A stretch of 64,000 nucleotides of DNA from Micromonospora cathayae (GTDB lineage: Bacteria > Actinomycetota > Actinomycetes > Mycobacteriales > Micromonosporaceae): assembly GCF_028993575.1 (NCBI RefSeq), contig NZ_CP118615.1, forward strand, positions 682,001-746,000, in the 5' to 3' direction. Made by a program: the position numbers and the translations under genes. Under the pieces are notes generated by a model. The model saw only the letters and a list, made by a program, of their open reading frames with translations, ran no database searches and was not told the DNA's origin. This document shows, one piece after another, positions 1 through 9,593 of the stretch. Position 1 is the stretch's first letter. Each line of letters starts with the position of its first letter.

Positions 1-2
1 AG

Positions 3-428
3 ACCAGCGCCAGCAGCTACAACGCCTGGAACTCCGCCCGGGTGAACCAGGGCGCCTGGTCGGCGTACGCCTTCAACTGGTCCACCGACTACTGCTCGTC
101 CAGCCCGGACAACCCGCTCGGGTTCACCTTCAACCTGTCCTGCTACCGGCACGACTTCGGGTACCGCAACCACAAGGCGATGGGCGTCTTCACCAGCGCC
201 AACAAGGCCCGCATCGACAGCGCCTTCTACGAGGACCTGAAGCGGGTCTGCGCCACGTACAACAGCGTCGTCAGCCCGGCCTGCTACAGCCTGGCCTGGA
301 CGTACTACCAGGCGGTGCGGGCCTTCGGGTCGATCGCCGCGGTCAGCCAGGCCGACCTCGACCGGGCCGCCAAGCTGAAGGCCGACGCCGAACGGGCCGC
401 GAACCTGAAGACCGCCGCCCTGCGCTGA
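3..428 (+). CDS. Secreted prokaryotic phospholipase A2, 5'-truncated by window edge
   Basis: The frame is open from base 3, so the true start and probable signal peptide lie upstream. The visible 141 codons end in TGA at 426-428. The motif CYRHDFGYRN contains the His-Asp catalytic dyad of the bacterial/fungal phospholipase A2 family, and the preceding NWSTDYCSSSPDNPLGF and following Cys residues (CATYNS, SPACYSLA) fit the two-disulfide small secreted fold. The likely role is calcium-dependent hydrolysis of phospholipids outside the cell. The last 25 residues are Ala/Lys/Asp-rich and probably helical. The family is clear; the substrate and full length cannot be judged here. Confidence 0.85.
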   Translation, partial: TSASSYNAWNSARVNQGAWSAYAFNWSTDYCSSSPDNPLGFTFNLSCYRHDFGYRNHKAMGVFTSANKARIDSAFYEDLKRVCATYNSVVSPACYSLAWTYYQAVRAFGSIAAVSQADLDRAAKLKADAERAANLKTAALR

Positions 429-478
429 GCCCCGCCGGCCGCCGGGTCGACAGTTCGACACCCCCGCCGGCGGCCAGG

Positions 479-3220
479 TCAGTAGCTCGACGTGAACCGT
501 GGGGAGGCGGGGGACAGGTCCGGGTGCTCCACCGCCAGGGCCAACGCCGCCGCCTCCTCCAGCCGCAACTCCACCCCCGCCCCGTAGGCGGCGTCGAACG
601 CCGCGTCCCCCAGCGCCCGGCGTACCTCCGTCTGCCAGCGCAGCCAGTACGCCCCGAACAGGCCCGGCGTCGACCGCATCCGGGCCCGGGTGGCCTGGGC
701 CGCGCCGAACAGCCGGGCCGCCGTCGCCGGGTCACCCCCGTCCGCGCAGCGGACCGCCAGCGCGTTCACCGTGTCACAGGCCCGGCCGTGGTAGCCGTGG
801 CTCATCCGGGACCGCAGCGCCACCTGGAGATGCTCGTGCGCGGCGACCAGATCCCCCCGGGCCAGCGCGACCATGCCCAGCAGCATGTCCACCGAACGCT
901 GCCCGCGCTCCACCGGGCGGGTCGACTCCACCGTCCGGGCCCGGCCCAGCAGCTCCGCCGCCTCGTCCAGCGCCCCCCGCCGCCACAGCAGCTCGGCGAG
1001 ACTGTAGACGGCCAGCAGCGCCTCCCCCGCCACGTCCCGCTCCCGCGCCCAGTCGATCACCTCCCGGCAGACCCGCTCCGCCTCGGCGAACTGCCCCATG
1101 TCGACCAGCGGCGCGGCCCGACCGGCGAGCACCCGGGCCAGCAGACCGGCGTCCCCGGCCTGCCGGGCCGCCGCCTCGGCCCGCTGCGCGAACCGCAGCT
1201 CCTCGGCGAACTCACCGTCCGCGCCGGCGTGCAGCGAGTGCATGTGGTACGCCGCCGCCAGCTCCGCCTCCGGGATCCGCTCACCGGTCTCGGCGATCCG
1301 CCCGTACAGCCGGAACAGCCAGAGCCGCCCCTCCCGGGCCAGCCCGCGCTCCCGCCACCACAGGTCCATCCCGCCGGCCAGCCGCAGCCCGTCCCGGGCA
1401 CTGCCCCCGGTCGCCGACCAGCGCAGCGCCGCCCGCAGCTCACCGGCGAGCGGGTCGAGCGAGTACAGCGACAGGGTCACCGGCTGCCCGTCCGGGCCCA
1501 GGTGCGCCCGCCGCAGCATGTGCCGCGACCAGGCCACGTGCCGGTCCCGGACGACCTGTTCCTCACCGGCCGCGGCCAACCGCCGGGCCGCGTACGCCCG
1601 GATCGGGTCGAGCATCCGGTACGTGCTGCCCGAGGCGCTCGGCTCGGCCAGGATCATCGACTTGTCGACCAGTACCGACAGCGGCCCGAACGGGTCCTCG
1701 TCGAGCAGCCACTCCACCGCCGCCAGGTCCACCGGGCCGGCGAACACCGCCAGCCACCGCAACAGCCTCGCCGACCGGGGCCCCAACGTCCGGTACGACC
1801 AGGTGACCGTGGCCTGCATGGTGGCGTGCCGCTCCACCGTCGACCGGGTCGAGTCACCCAGACCCGCCTCCGGGCGCAGCTCGACGGTGTCCTCCTGCCC
1901 ACCGGACCAGGAGCGGGGCGGGGCCGGCTCGTCCCGCCCCGCGTCCAGCGCGCCCAGCACGTCGGCCAGCCGCTCGGCGAGCTGCCCCGCCGACAGCACC
2001 CGCAGCCGGGCCGCGGCCAGCTCGATGGCGAGCGGCAACCCGTCCAGCCGTTGCACCACCCGCCGCAGGTCCCCCACCTCCGCCGGCCCGGGACGCCGGC
2101 CACCCCGGGCGGCCGTGGTCCGGTCCAGCAGCAGGGCCACCGCGTCGCTCTCCCCGCCGCCCGGCGCCGGGTCCACCGACAGCGGCGGGATCCGCCACAC
2201 CGCCTCGCCGGGCAGCCCGAACGACTCCCGGCTGGTGGCCAGCACCCGCACCCCCCGGGCCCCGGTGAGCAGCCGCGAGATCACCGCCGCGGTGGCGGCC
2301 GGCTGGGCGTCACAGGTGTCCAGCACCACCAGCATCCGGCGGGTCGCCGCGTACTCGACCAGGGTGTCCATGATCGGGCGGCCCGGTTCCGGCCGCAGCC
2401 CGAACACGGCGGCCACCGCGAACGGCACCAGCCCCGGGTCGGTGACCGTGGCGATGTCGACGAACCACACCCCGTCCGGGTACGCCTCGACCAGGCCGGC
2501 GCACAGCTCCACGGCCAGCCGGGTCTTGCCCGCCCCGCCCGCGCCCAGCACCGTGACCAGGCGGTGCCCCGCCATCAGCCCCTCCAGTTCCACCCGCTCG
2601 GCCTCCCGGCCGACGAACGAGGTGACCCGGGTGGGCAGGTTGTGCGGGGCCGCGTCGGCCGTCCGGGGACGCGGGAACTCCCGCTCCAGCCCCGGCGCGA
2701 GCACCTGGAACAGCCGTTCCCGGTCGTCGAAGCCGCGCAGCTTGTGCAGCCCCAGGTCGAGCAGGGACGTACCGGCCGGCAACGGCTCGGCGTGCCGTAC
2801 CGTCGCCGCCGAGCAGAGCACCTGACCGCCGTGGGCGGCGGCGGCGATCCGGGCCGCCCGGTGCACCTCCGGGCTGGCGTACTCGCCGTCGCGTGGCTCC
2901 GCGTACCCGGTGTGCAACCCCATCCGGACCCGGGGGGCCGACTCCGGGGTGGGCCAGTCGTGTCCGGCCAGGGCCCGCTGCGCGGCCAGGCAGGCGGCCA
3001 CCGCCGCCGCCGCGTCGGCGAACGCGATGAAGAAGGAGTCCCCCTCGGTGAGCAGCTCCGCGCCGTCCGCCTCGGCGAGCGTGTGCCGCAGCAGCCGGCG
3101 GTGCTCGTGCAGCACCGGACGGTAACCGGCACCGAGCATCCGGGCCAGCCGGGTGGAGCCCTCGATGTCGGTGAACAAGAAGGTCACCCACCCGCTCGGG
3201 AGGCGGATCCGTGGCGACAT
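479..3220 (-). CDS. Adenylate/guanylate cyclase-like, NB-ARC ATPase and TPR regulator
   Basis: This 913-aa protein has three parts. Residues 10-175 form a class III nucleotidyl cyclase homology domain (FTDIEGSTRL with Asp18, EGDSFFIAF with Asp61, and RAARIAAAAHGGQ), but the usual substrate-specifying residues look changed, so catalysis is doubtful. Residues 196-520 form an AfsR/MalT-like STAND ATPase: lead-in SFVGREAE, Walker A GAGGAGKT near 226-233, Walker B MLVVLD near 296-301, then TSRESFGLPGE and GLPLAIELAAARL. The remaining ~390 residues are Ala/Leu-rich TPR-like helices. No SARP or LuxR DNA-binding domain is visible, so it may act through protein contacts. The ATG at 3220 places the cyclase domain immediately at the N-terminus, as usual for the family. 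Confidence 0.85.
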   Translation of the reverse strand: MSPRIRLPSGWVTFLFTDIEGSTRLARMLGAGYRPVLHEHRRLLRHTLAEADGAELLTEGDSFFIAFADAAAAVAACLAAQRALAGHDWPTPESAPRVRMGLHTGYAEPRDGEYASPEVHRAARIAAAAHGGQVLCSAATVRHAEPLPAGTSLLDLGLHKLRGFDDRERLFQVLAPGLEREFPRPRTADAAPHNLPTRVTSFVGREAERVELEGLMAGHRLVTVLGAGGAGKTRLAVELCAGLVEAYPDGVWFVDIATVTDPGLVPFAVAAVFGLRPEPGRPIMDTLVEYAATRRMLVVLDTCDAQPAATAAVISRLLTGARGVRVLATSRESFGLPGEAVWRIPPLSVDPAPGGGESDAVALLLDRTTAARGGRRPGPAEVGDLRRVVQRLDGLPLAIELAAARLRVLSAGQLAERLADVLGALDAGRDEPAPPRSWSGGQEDTVELRPEAGLGDSTRSTVERHATMQATVTWSYRTLGPRSARLLRWLAVFAGPVDLAAVEWLLDEDPFGPLSVLVDKSMILAEPSASGSTYRMLDPIRAYAARRLAAAGEEQVVRDRHVAWSRHMLRRAHLGPDGQPVTLSLYSLDPLAGELRAALRWSATGGSARDGLRLAGGMDLWWRERGLAREGRLWLFRLYGRIAETGERIPEAELAAAYHMHSLHAGADGEFAEELRFAQRAEAAARQAGDAGLLARVLAGRAAPLVDMGQFAEAERVCREVIDWARERDVAGEALLAVYSLAELLWRRGALDEAAELLGRARTVESTRPVERGQRSVDMLLGMVALARGDLVAAHEHLQVALRSRMSHGYHGRACDTVNALAVRCADGGDPATAARLFGAAQATRARMRSTPGLFGAYWLRWQTEVRRALGDAAFDAAYGAGVELRLEEAAALALAVEHPDLSPASPRFTSSY

Positions 3221-3344
3221 GCGTGGAACCTCCGCCCCTGACGTCGCCGGCCATGCTGCCCTATGTCGAAGCCGTCACGCATCGTGAGAACGGCCGGACG
3301 GGAACGACCGCAAGGTACCGCAACATACCGACAGGGGCTCGGTG

Positions 3345-3563
3345 TCAGCAGCCGCAACCGCCGCCGCAGCAGCCCCCGCCGGGGGCGGCACCACCGCCGA
3401 CCGGGCCGGCACCACCCCGGCCGGTCACCGCGACAGTGGACAGCAGCTTGACCGTGTCGTCGTGGCCCTGGGGGCAGGCGGCCGGATCACCGGCCTGCGC
3501 CATCGGCCGGTTGACCTCGAAGGTGGCACCGCAGGCGCGGCAACGGAACTCGTACCGGGGCAT
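3345..3563 (-). CDS. FmdB-family zinc-ribbon protein
   Basis: This is a 72-aa protein starting MPRYEFRCRACG, with a second pair of zinc ligands in ACPQGH, which is the FmdB/CxxC regulatory zinc ribbon. The C-terminus is a Gly/Cys tail (GGGCCGGGCGC), common in actinobacterial members and possibly an additional metal-binding tail. The real start is the ATG at 3561-3563; a much longer open frame upstream is only GC-biased readthrough. A -10-like TACCCT ends six bases before the ATG, so the mRNA is probably leaderless. It is divergent from the transglycosylase gene. Molecular function of this family is poorly known. Confidence 0.85.
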   Translation of the reverse strand: MPRYEFRCRACGATFEVNRPMAQAGDPAACPQGHDDTVKLLSTVAVTGRGGAGPVGGGAAPGGGCCGGGCGC

Positions 3564-3569
3564 GGCACC

Positions 3570-3575
3570 AGGGTA
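3570..3575 (-). promoter_or_regulatory. -10 element of leaderless FmdB transcript
   Basis: Reads TACCCT on the minus strand, six bases before the ATG. No clear -35 is seen. Confidence 0.5.
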
Positions 3576-3640
3576 CGACCGGACCTGACGCCCACGCCGA
3601 CATGGGTAATACTCGACGGGTGGCGGACGGCGGAGACAGC

Positions 3641-5107
3641 ATGCGGACCCGGCCCCTGCGTCCGGCCGTGCCCCCGGACGGGCCGCTCGCCTCGTCGGGT
3701 GCCGCGCCGGAACCCGCGTCCCGGGCGGGCGCCGGCCGGCTGGTGCCCCGGCCGCGTCACCCGGTGCCGACCGACGCGATCCGCCCCGGCGGGCCGCAGC
3801 CCGCCGGCTCCGACCCGCCACCCGCCACCCCGACCGACGCCGACCCGCCGTCCGCCGGGCCGACCGGTGCCGGTCCCACCCCGGCCGGGGTCGCCGCAGC
3901 CGGGGCGAAGACCGACAGCCCGACCACGGCCGACGACGCGAAGACCGGACCGGACACCGCGACGGCCGACGCCGCGAAGGCGGACGACGACAAGACGAAG
4001 GTCGACGACACCAAGGTCGACGACACGAAGACGAAGGTCGACGTTCCGGCCACCGACATCTCCGGCGATGCCACGAAGGACGCCGCACCGACGGACACCC
4101 CCGGCGACGCCGGAAAGGACGCCGGGCCGGCGGACACCTCCGGCGACGCCGGGTCGACCGGCAAGGTTGGCCGGGCCGGGCGGCGACGGTACCGGGTGCC
4201 CTTCGCGCACGCCGTCCGGCTGCCTCCGCCACGCCAGGCCGCGGCGGGCGCGGTCCGGGCGACCCGGGCCTGGTCGAAGCGGCCCAGCGGCCGGGTGGCC
4301 CTGCCCGGCCTCCTCCTGCTCGGTCTGGTGTCGGCGACGGCGGCGGCCGGTGCGCTGCTGGTCCCGGGAGCCGCCCGCGATCCCCGCCCGGTCGCCGAGG
4401 AGGCCAGCGCCAGCGCGCCCGCCGGGCCCACCGTCGCCGCGACCCTGCCGGGCGGGGTCGTGCTCCCGCCGGGCGCGACGCCGCTGCCCGGCCAGCCCAC
4501 CCCGGGCGGGGTGGTCGCTCCGGTGCCGACCGGCCGGCCCGCCGACGCGCTCGCCGACTGGGCGCGTACCACCGGCGCGAAGGTCGGCATCGACCCGGTC
4601 GCCATGCAGGCGTACGGCTACGCCGAGCTGGTGCTCGCCCAGACCACCCCCGGTTGCGCGCTGAGCTGGACCACGATCGCCGCGATCGGGTACGTCGAGT
4701 CCCGGCACGGCCGGGCCAACGGGGCGACCCTCCTGCCCGACGGACGGGCCCTGCCGGAGATCATCGGTGATCCGCTGGACGGCAACGGCGGCCGGATGCG
4801 GATCATGGACACCGACCGTGGGCTGCTCGACCGGGACACCACCTACGACCGGGCCGTCGGGCCGATGCAGTTCATCCCGACCACCTGGAAGGAGATCGGC
4901 GCGGACGCCGACAACGACGGCGTGGAGAACCCGCACGACCTGGACGACGCCGCCCTCGCCGCCGGCAACTACCTGTGCAAGGGCGGACGGAACATGACCG
5001 TCCCCGGCGACTGGTGGGGCGCGATCCTCTCCTACAACGACGTCCGCCGGTACGCGCAGGACGTCTTCGACAAGGCCAACGAGTACGGTGTGGCCAGCCG
5101 GCCCTGA
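3641..5107 (+). CDS. Membrane-anchored lytic transglycosylase (SLT/MltB-like)
   Basis: The 488-aa protein has a long Pro/Thr/Asp/Lys-rich N-terminal region (about 1-200, with imperfect KVDDTK and DTxGDAGKDA repeats), a single transmembrane helix near 220-243, and an outer-face murein-cleaving domain. In that domain the likely catalytic Glu353 lies in GYVESRHG, followed by GPMQFIPTTWKEIG, DNDGVENPHDLDDAALAAGNYLC and ILSYNDVRRYAQDVF, typical of MltB-like transglycosylases of actinobacteria. It would cleave the MurNAc-GlcNAc bond during wall growth. I chose the ATG at 3641 because GGAG lies just upstream; an ATG at 3602 would add 13 residues but has no ribosome site and sits beside a possible -10 (TAATAC). 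Confidence 0.85.
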   Translation: MRTRPLRPAVPPDGPLASSGAAPEPASRAGAGRLVPRPRHPVPTDAIRPGGPQPAGSDPPPATPTDADPPSAGPTGAGPTPAGVAAAGAKTDSPTTADDAKTGPDTATADAAKADDDKTKVDDTKVDDTKTKVDVPATDISGDATKDAAPTDTPGDAGKDAGPADTSGDAGSTGKVGRAGRRRYRVPFAHAVRLPPPRQAAAGAVRATRAWSKRPSGRVALPGLLLLGLVSATAAAGALLVPGAARDPRPVAEEASASAPAGPTVAATLPGGVVLPPGATPLPGQPTPGGVVAPVPTGRPADALADWARTTGAKVGIDPVAMQAYGYAELVLAQTTPGCALSWTTIAAIGYVESRHGRANGATLLPDGRALPEIIGDPLDGNGGRMRIMDTDRGLLDRDTTYDRAVGPMQFIPTTWKEIGADADNDGVENPHDLDDAALAAGNYLCKGGRNMTVPGDWWGAILSYNDVRRYAQDVFDKANEYGVASRP

Positions 5108-5174
5108 GCCGACCCCACGCGCCCGAAAGACGTGAATACTTCCCCCGGGCGGTGGTTGCCGGCAAGCTGTACGG

Positions 5175-6197
5175 GTGATGGTGCGCGAGTGGGACCCACG
5201 GACCGCGTCGTCCGCCGAGATCGCGTCGCTGTTGGACACGCTGAACGCGGTGCTGGCGGCCGACCTGCCCGACGATCCGCCGTGGCGGGAGGTGTCGCTG
5301 CGCGAGTACCTCGCCGAGGTGATGCCGGGCGAGCGGCGGATCTCCTGGGTGGCCCAGGCCGAGCCGGCCGCCGACGGGACGCCCGGCAGGATCGTCGGGC
5401 ACGTGCACGTGCTGCTGCTCGGCGACATCGGCGTGCTGGAGGTGCTGGTGCACCCGGACGCCCGGCGGGACGGCCTCGGCAGCACCCTGGTCCGGGTGGC
5501 CGCCCGGCGCGCGTACCAGGAGGGTTTCCAGTCGCTCGGGGTCGAGGTGGTCGGCGGCACCCCGGCGGTCGGTTTCTTCGAGGCGCTCGGTTTCACCCGG
5601 GACTATGTGGAGACCCGCAGCGTGCTGCCGCTGTCCTCGGTGGACTGGCCGGCCCTCGGCGAGATGGCCACCGGCATCGGCGCGGGCTACCGGATCGAGT
5701 TCTGCCCGGGTGGGCCGCCGGAAGACCTGATCGAGTCGTACGCGCGGGCGAAGGCCGAGGCCCGCGACGTCGCCGACGGTGACCTGCGGCCCAGCTCGTA
5801 CGACCCGCAGCGGCTCCGGGACAGCCTGGACTGCCTGCACCGGCGGGGCATGAAGCCGTACATCGTGTTCGCCATCCACGAGCGCACCGGCGAGGTGGCC
5901 GGGCTGACCGAGGTGGTGGTGCCGGCGCAGCACCCGACCCGGGCCGACCAGTACGACACCATCGTCCGCGAGGAGCACCGGGGGTACGGCATCGACCGGG
6001 CGATCAAGGCCCGGATGTTGCTGGAGTTGCGCGCGGTCGAGCCGGAGCTGACCGAGGTGCAGACCTGGAACGCCCAGTCCAACGAGGCCATGCGCCGGGT
6101 CAACACCGAGCTGGGGTACCGTCCCGATCGCCAGTGGTGCGAGTACGGTGCCGACGTGGCGGAGCTGGTGCACCGGTTGGACGCCCAGGCGCGCTGA
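5175..6197 (+). CDS. Tandem GNAT-family N-acetyltransferase
   Basis: The 340-aa product carries two GNAT folds. The first has the acetyl-CoA loop context VLVHPDARRDGLGSTLVR and the end motif AVGFFEALGF; the second has VREEHRGYGIDRAIKARML and ends NTELGYRPDRQW. Such two-domain GNATs include MshD and Eis-like enzymes, but key features do not identify a substrate, so it is not called mshD. Start choice is uncertain among GTG 5175, ATG 5178 and GTG 5181, differing by two residues. It follows the transglycosylase by 67 bases with no obvious terminator. Confidence 0.85.
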   Translation: MMVREWDPRTASSAEIASLLDTLNAVLAADLPDDPPWREVSLREYLAEVMPGERRISWVAQAEPAADGTPGRIVGHVHVLLLGDIGVLEVLVHPDARRDGLGSTLVRVAARRAYQEGFQSLGVEVVGGTPAVGFFEALGFTRDYVETRSVLPLSSVDWPALGEMATGIGAGYRIEFCPGGPPEDLIESYARAKAEARDVADGDLRPSSYDPQRLRDSLDCLHRRGMKPYIVFAIHERTGEVAGLTEVVVPAQHPTRADQYDTIVREEHRGYGIDRAIKARMLLELRAVEPELTEVQTWNAQSNEAMRRVNTELGYRPDRQWCEYGADVAELVHRLDAQAR

Positions 6198-6203
6198 CCG
6201 ACT

Positions 6204-6210
6204 GTTCACC
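6204..6210 (+). promoter_or_regulatory. Single PHO-box-like GTTCACC unit upstream of nuclease
   Basis: GTTCACC is followed by a degenerate second 11-nt unit (CGTCCCA in phase). It matches the unit seen between senX3 and phoU in this window. It lies 88 bases before the nuclease ATG. A single good unit is weak evidence. Confidence 0.3.
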
Positions 6211-6297
6211 GGACCGTCCCACCCGGGGGATGGACGCCGTACCGCATCGACGCCTAACGTGCGTGTGTTTTCCCTGTCCACCCCTCGTGGAGGCCCC

Positions 6298-9200
6298 ATG
6301 CGCCCGCGCCGCACCCTTGCCGCGCTCGCGACCGCCACCGCCGTGACCACCGTCGCGGCGCTCGGTGTCGCACCCACCGCGGCCAGCGCCGCGCCCACCG
6401 ATCTGTTCATCTCCGAGTACGTCGAGGGCTCGTCGAACAACAAGGCGATCGAGCTGTTCAACGGCACCGGTTCCGCCATCGACCTGACCGCCGGCGGTTA
6501 CCAGCTCCAGCTGTACTTCAACGGCTCCACCACGCCCACCAACCTGGCGCTGACCGGCACGGTCGCCGCCGGTGACGTCTTCGTGTTCGCCAGTTCGTCG
6601 GCCAACGCGGCGATCCTCGCCCAGGCCGACCAGACCACCGGCGCGAGCCTCTACAACGGTGACGACGCGATCGTGCTGCGTAAGGGCACCACCGTGCTCG
6701 ACTCGATCGGCCAGGTCGGGGTCGACCCGGGCACCGAGTGGGGCAGCGGGCTGACCAGCACCGCCGACAACACGCTGCGCCGGCTCCCGTCGGTCACCGC
6801 CGGCGACACCGACCCGTCGGACGCCTTCGACCCGGCCGCGCAGTGGGCCGGCTTCGCCACCGACACGGTGGACGGGCTCGGCACGCACTCGGTCGACGGG
6901 GGTGGCCCGGTCGACCAGCCGGCCACGCTGACCTGCGGCCCGGCCCTGGTCACCGCGGCCGGCACGGCGGCCACCCGGGAGGTCACCGCCGTCGACGCCG
7001 ACGACACGATCGTCGACCTGGCGGTCACCGCGGTCACCCCGACGCCGTCCGCCGGCACGATCAGCCGGACCGCGTTCACCCCGGCCGACGCGGTGGGCGG
7101 CACCGCCCGCGCCACCGTCACCGCCAGCGCCGACCTGGCCGGCGGGGCGTACACGGTCACCCTGACCTCGACCGACGCGGACGGCGGCACCGCCACCTGC
7201 GCGCTGGCCGTGCAGGTCACCCGGGAGCTGACCGTCGGGGAGGTGCAGGGCCCGACCACCGACGCCGAGTCCGGTCCGGCCGACCGGTCGCCGCTCGCGC
7301 CGGCCTCCGGCAACGGCACCAGCAGCACCCTGTACGACGTGCGGGGCGTGATCACCCAGCGGACGCTGGCGCGTACCTCGGCCGGGGCCGAGCAGCACGG
7401 CTTCTTCCTGCAGAGCCGGGCCGACGCCACCGACGGCGACCCGACCAGCTCGGACGGCATCTTCGTGTTCATGGGCACCTTCACCTCGCTGATCGGCGGC
7501 TACGTGCCGACCGTCGGCGACGAGGTGGTGCTCCGGGCCCGGGTGTCCGAGTACTTCACCATGACCCAGCTCTCCGGTGCCTCGCTGGTCCGCAAGATCG
7601 CCTCCGGGCTGGACGTGAACAGCGTCGTCGAGGTCACCGACGCGGTGCCGCCGGCCGACCTGGCCGCCGCCGAGCGGTTCTGGGAGCGGCACGAGGGGGC
7701 CCGGCTGCGGGTCCGTGCCGGCAGCGCGGCGATCAGCGGACGGAACGTCTTCGCCTCCACCTTCGACGGGGAGACCTGGCTGGTGGACCGGGACGACCCG
7801 CTGCTGGACCGGGCCGACCCGTACGCCCGCCGGGTGTTCCGGGACGCGCACCCGCTGGACAACGACCCGACCCGGACCTTCGACGACGGCAACGGCCAGC
7901 GGATCATGCTGGGCAGCATGGGCGTCAAGGGTGCCACCGGGGACAGCACCGCGCTGCTCCCGCCGACCCGGACCTTCGACACCCTGACCGGGGACGCGTA
8001 CGGCGCGCTCTACTACTCGTTCGAGAAGTACGGCGTGCAGGTCGAGCAGGCCGCCTTCACCGCCGGTGCCGACCCGTCGAAGAACAACCCGCCGCGGCCG
8101 GCGAAGCGGTCCGAGGAGATCGCCATCGCCGCGTACAACGTGGAGAACCTGTACGACCACCGGGACGACCCGTTCGACGGCTGTGACTTCACCGGCAACG
8201 CCGGCTGTCCCGGGGTGAGCCCGCCGTTCGACTACGTGCCGGCCAGCGAGGCCGACTACCGGGAGCACCTGGGCAACCTGGCCGACCAGATCGTCACCGA
8301 CCTGCACTCGCCGGACCTGATCCTGGTGCAGGAGGCCGAGGACCAGGACATCTGCTCCGTCTCCGGTGGGCAGTTGGTCTGTGGGGACACCAACGACGCC
8401 GACGGCGCGCCGGACACCCTCCAGGACCTGGCGCTCACCATCGCCGCCGACGGTGGCCCGGCGTACGCCGCCGCGTACGACCGGACCGGCGCGGACGCCC
8501 GGGGCATCGTCGCCGGGTTCCTGTACCGCACCGACCGGCTGTCGCTGGCCGGGGCGACCGCCACCGATCCGCTGCTCGGCTCCTCGCCGACGGTGCAGTA
8601 CCGGTCGGCGGGGCTGCCGTCGAACGCCGACGTGCAGAACCCGAAGGCGCTGAACGCGGTGCTGCCGGCGGACACCGACACCTCCACCGGCAAGGACGGC
8701 AACAACGTCTTCACCCGGGCCCCGCAGCTCGCCAGGTTCACCGTGAAGGCGACCCCGGGCGGCAGCGAGTCGTACACCCTGTGGGCGCTGAGCAACCACT
8801 ACTCGTCCGGGCCGGACAGCCGGGTCGGGCAGCGCACCGAGCAGGCCCGGTACGGCGCGGCGATCGTCACCGCGATCGAGGCGTCCGACCCGCACGCCCG
8901 GGTGGTGTACGGCGGGGACCTGAACGTCTTCCCCCGCCCGGACGACCCGATCGCCACCGGCGCCAACCCCACCCCGTCGGACCAGCTGGCCCCGCTGTAC
9001 CAGGCGGGCCTGCACAACCTCTGGGACGACCTGGTGGCCGACGTGCCCTCGTCGGCGTACTCGTACAGCTTCGAGGGGCAGGTGCAGACGCTGGACCACC
9101 TGTTCGTCAACGACGCGCTGCACGCCGACCTGGTGCAGGTACGGGCGGCGCACATCAACGCCGACTGGCCGGCCGAGCACAGCGGGGACGGGTCGCGGGG

Positions 9201-9576
9201 TTCCAGCGACCACGACCCGCAGGTGGCCCGGTTCTCCTCGAAGCCGTCGCTGAGCGTGGCGGACGTGACGGTGACCGAGGGGAACAAGGGCGAGACGCCG
9301 GCCACCTTCACGGTGACGGTGTCCCGGCCGCTGTCCCAGGCGGTGGTGCTCTGCGCCACCACGCTCGGCCTGACCGCGCAGTCCGGCCAGGACTACACCG
9401 GGTACGCGGGCTGCCGGACGCTGGCCGCCGGCCAGGCGTCGGTCGAGTTCACGGTGGCGGTCCGGGGTGACCGCAAGCGGGAGGCGGACGAGACGTTCGC
9501 CTTCGTGGTGGCCGGCTGGCCGGGTCTGGAGCTGACCGACCCGATCGCCTTCGGCACCATCGCCAACGACGACTGA
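6298..9576 (+). CDS. Secreted multidomain endonuclease/exonuclease (ExeM/NucH-like)
   Basis: This 1092-aa exported protein begins MRPRRTLAALATATAV and has a Sec/Tat-like signal peptide ending near AASAAP. It then has a lamin-tail domain (LFISEYVEGSSNNKAIELFN, about 33-150), beta-rich repeats, an OB/LTD-like middle, an endonuclease/exonuclease/phosphatase domain (AAYNVENLYDHRDDPF; LVQEAEDQD; VVYGGDLNVFP; SSDHDPQVARF, about 600-985), and a C-terminal Calx-beta-like domain. The order is that of ExeM/NucH extracellular DNases that degrade environmental DNA. GTGGAGG lies at good distance before ATG 6298; the longer upstream frame is not used. A PHO-like box upstream suggests a phosphate-scavenging role, as inference. 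Confidence 0.88.
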   Translation: MRPRRTLAALATATAVTTVAALGVAPTAASAAPTDLFISEYVEGSSNNKAIELFNGTGSAIDLTAGGYQLQLYFNGSTTPTNLALTGTVAAGDVFVFASSSANAAILAQADQTTGASLYNGDDAIVLRKGTTVLDSIGQVGVDPGTEWGSGLTSTADNTLRRLPSVTAGDTDPSDAFDPAAQWAGFATDTVDGLGTHSVDGGGPVDQPATLTCGPALVTAAGTAATREVTAVDADDTIVDLAVTAVTPTPSAGTISRTAFTPADAVGGTARATVTASADLAGGAYTVTLTSTDADGGTATCALAVQVTRELTVGEVQGPTTDAESGPADRSPLAPASGNGTSSTLYDVRGVITQRTLARTSAGAEQHGFFLQSRADATDGDPTSSDGIFVFMGTFTSLIGGYVPTVGDEVVLRARVSEYFTMTQLSGASLVRKIASGLDVNSVVEVTDAVPPADLAAAERFWERHEGARLRVRAGSAAISGRNVFASTFDGETWLVDRDDPLLDRADPYARRVFRDAHPLDNDPTRTFDDGNGQRIMLGSMGVKGATGDSTALLPPTRTFDTLTGDAYGALYYSFEKYGVQVEQAAFTAGADPSKNNPPRPAKRSEEIAIAAYNVENLYDHRDDPFDGCDFTGNAGCPGVSPPFDYVPASEADYREHLGNLADQIVTDLHSPDLILVQEAEDQDICSVSGGQLVCGDTNDADGAPDTLQDLALTIAADGGPAYAAAYDRTGADARGIVAGFLYRTDRLSLAGATATDPLLGSSPTVQYRSAGLPSNADVQNPKALNAVLPADTDTSTGKDGNNVFTRAPQLARFTVKATPGGSESYTLWALSNHYSSGPDSRVGQRTEQARYGAAIVTAIEASDPHARVVYGGDLNVFPRPDDPIATGANPTPSDQLAPLYQAGLHNLWDDLVADVPSSAYSYSFEGQVQTLDHLFVNDALHADLVQVRAAHINADWPAEHSGDGSRGSSDHDPQVARFSSKPSLSVADVTVTEGNKGETPATFTVTVSRPLSQAVVLCATTLGLTAQSGQDYTGYAGCRTLAAGQASVEFTVAVRGDRKREADETFAFVVAGWPGLELTDPIAFGTIANDD

Positions 9577-9593
9577 CCGCTTCCGGCCTGATC

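Noticed and set aside
524..3241. 905-aa plus-strand open frame opposite the cyclase/NB-ARC gene
   Set aside because: It has no family motif and a Pro/Arg/Gly-rich composition typical of the antisense frame of a GC-rich gene; the minus-strand protein has clear domains.
6100..9213. 1037-aa minus-strand open frame opposite the nuclease
   Set aside because: Low-complexity Val/Gly/Arg shadow; the plus-strand nuclease has signal peptide and catalytic motifs.
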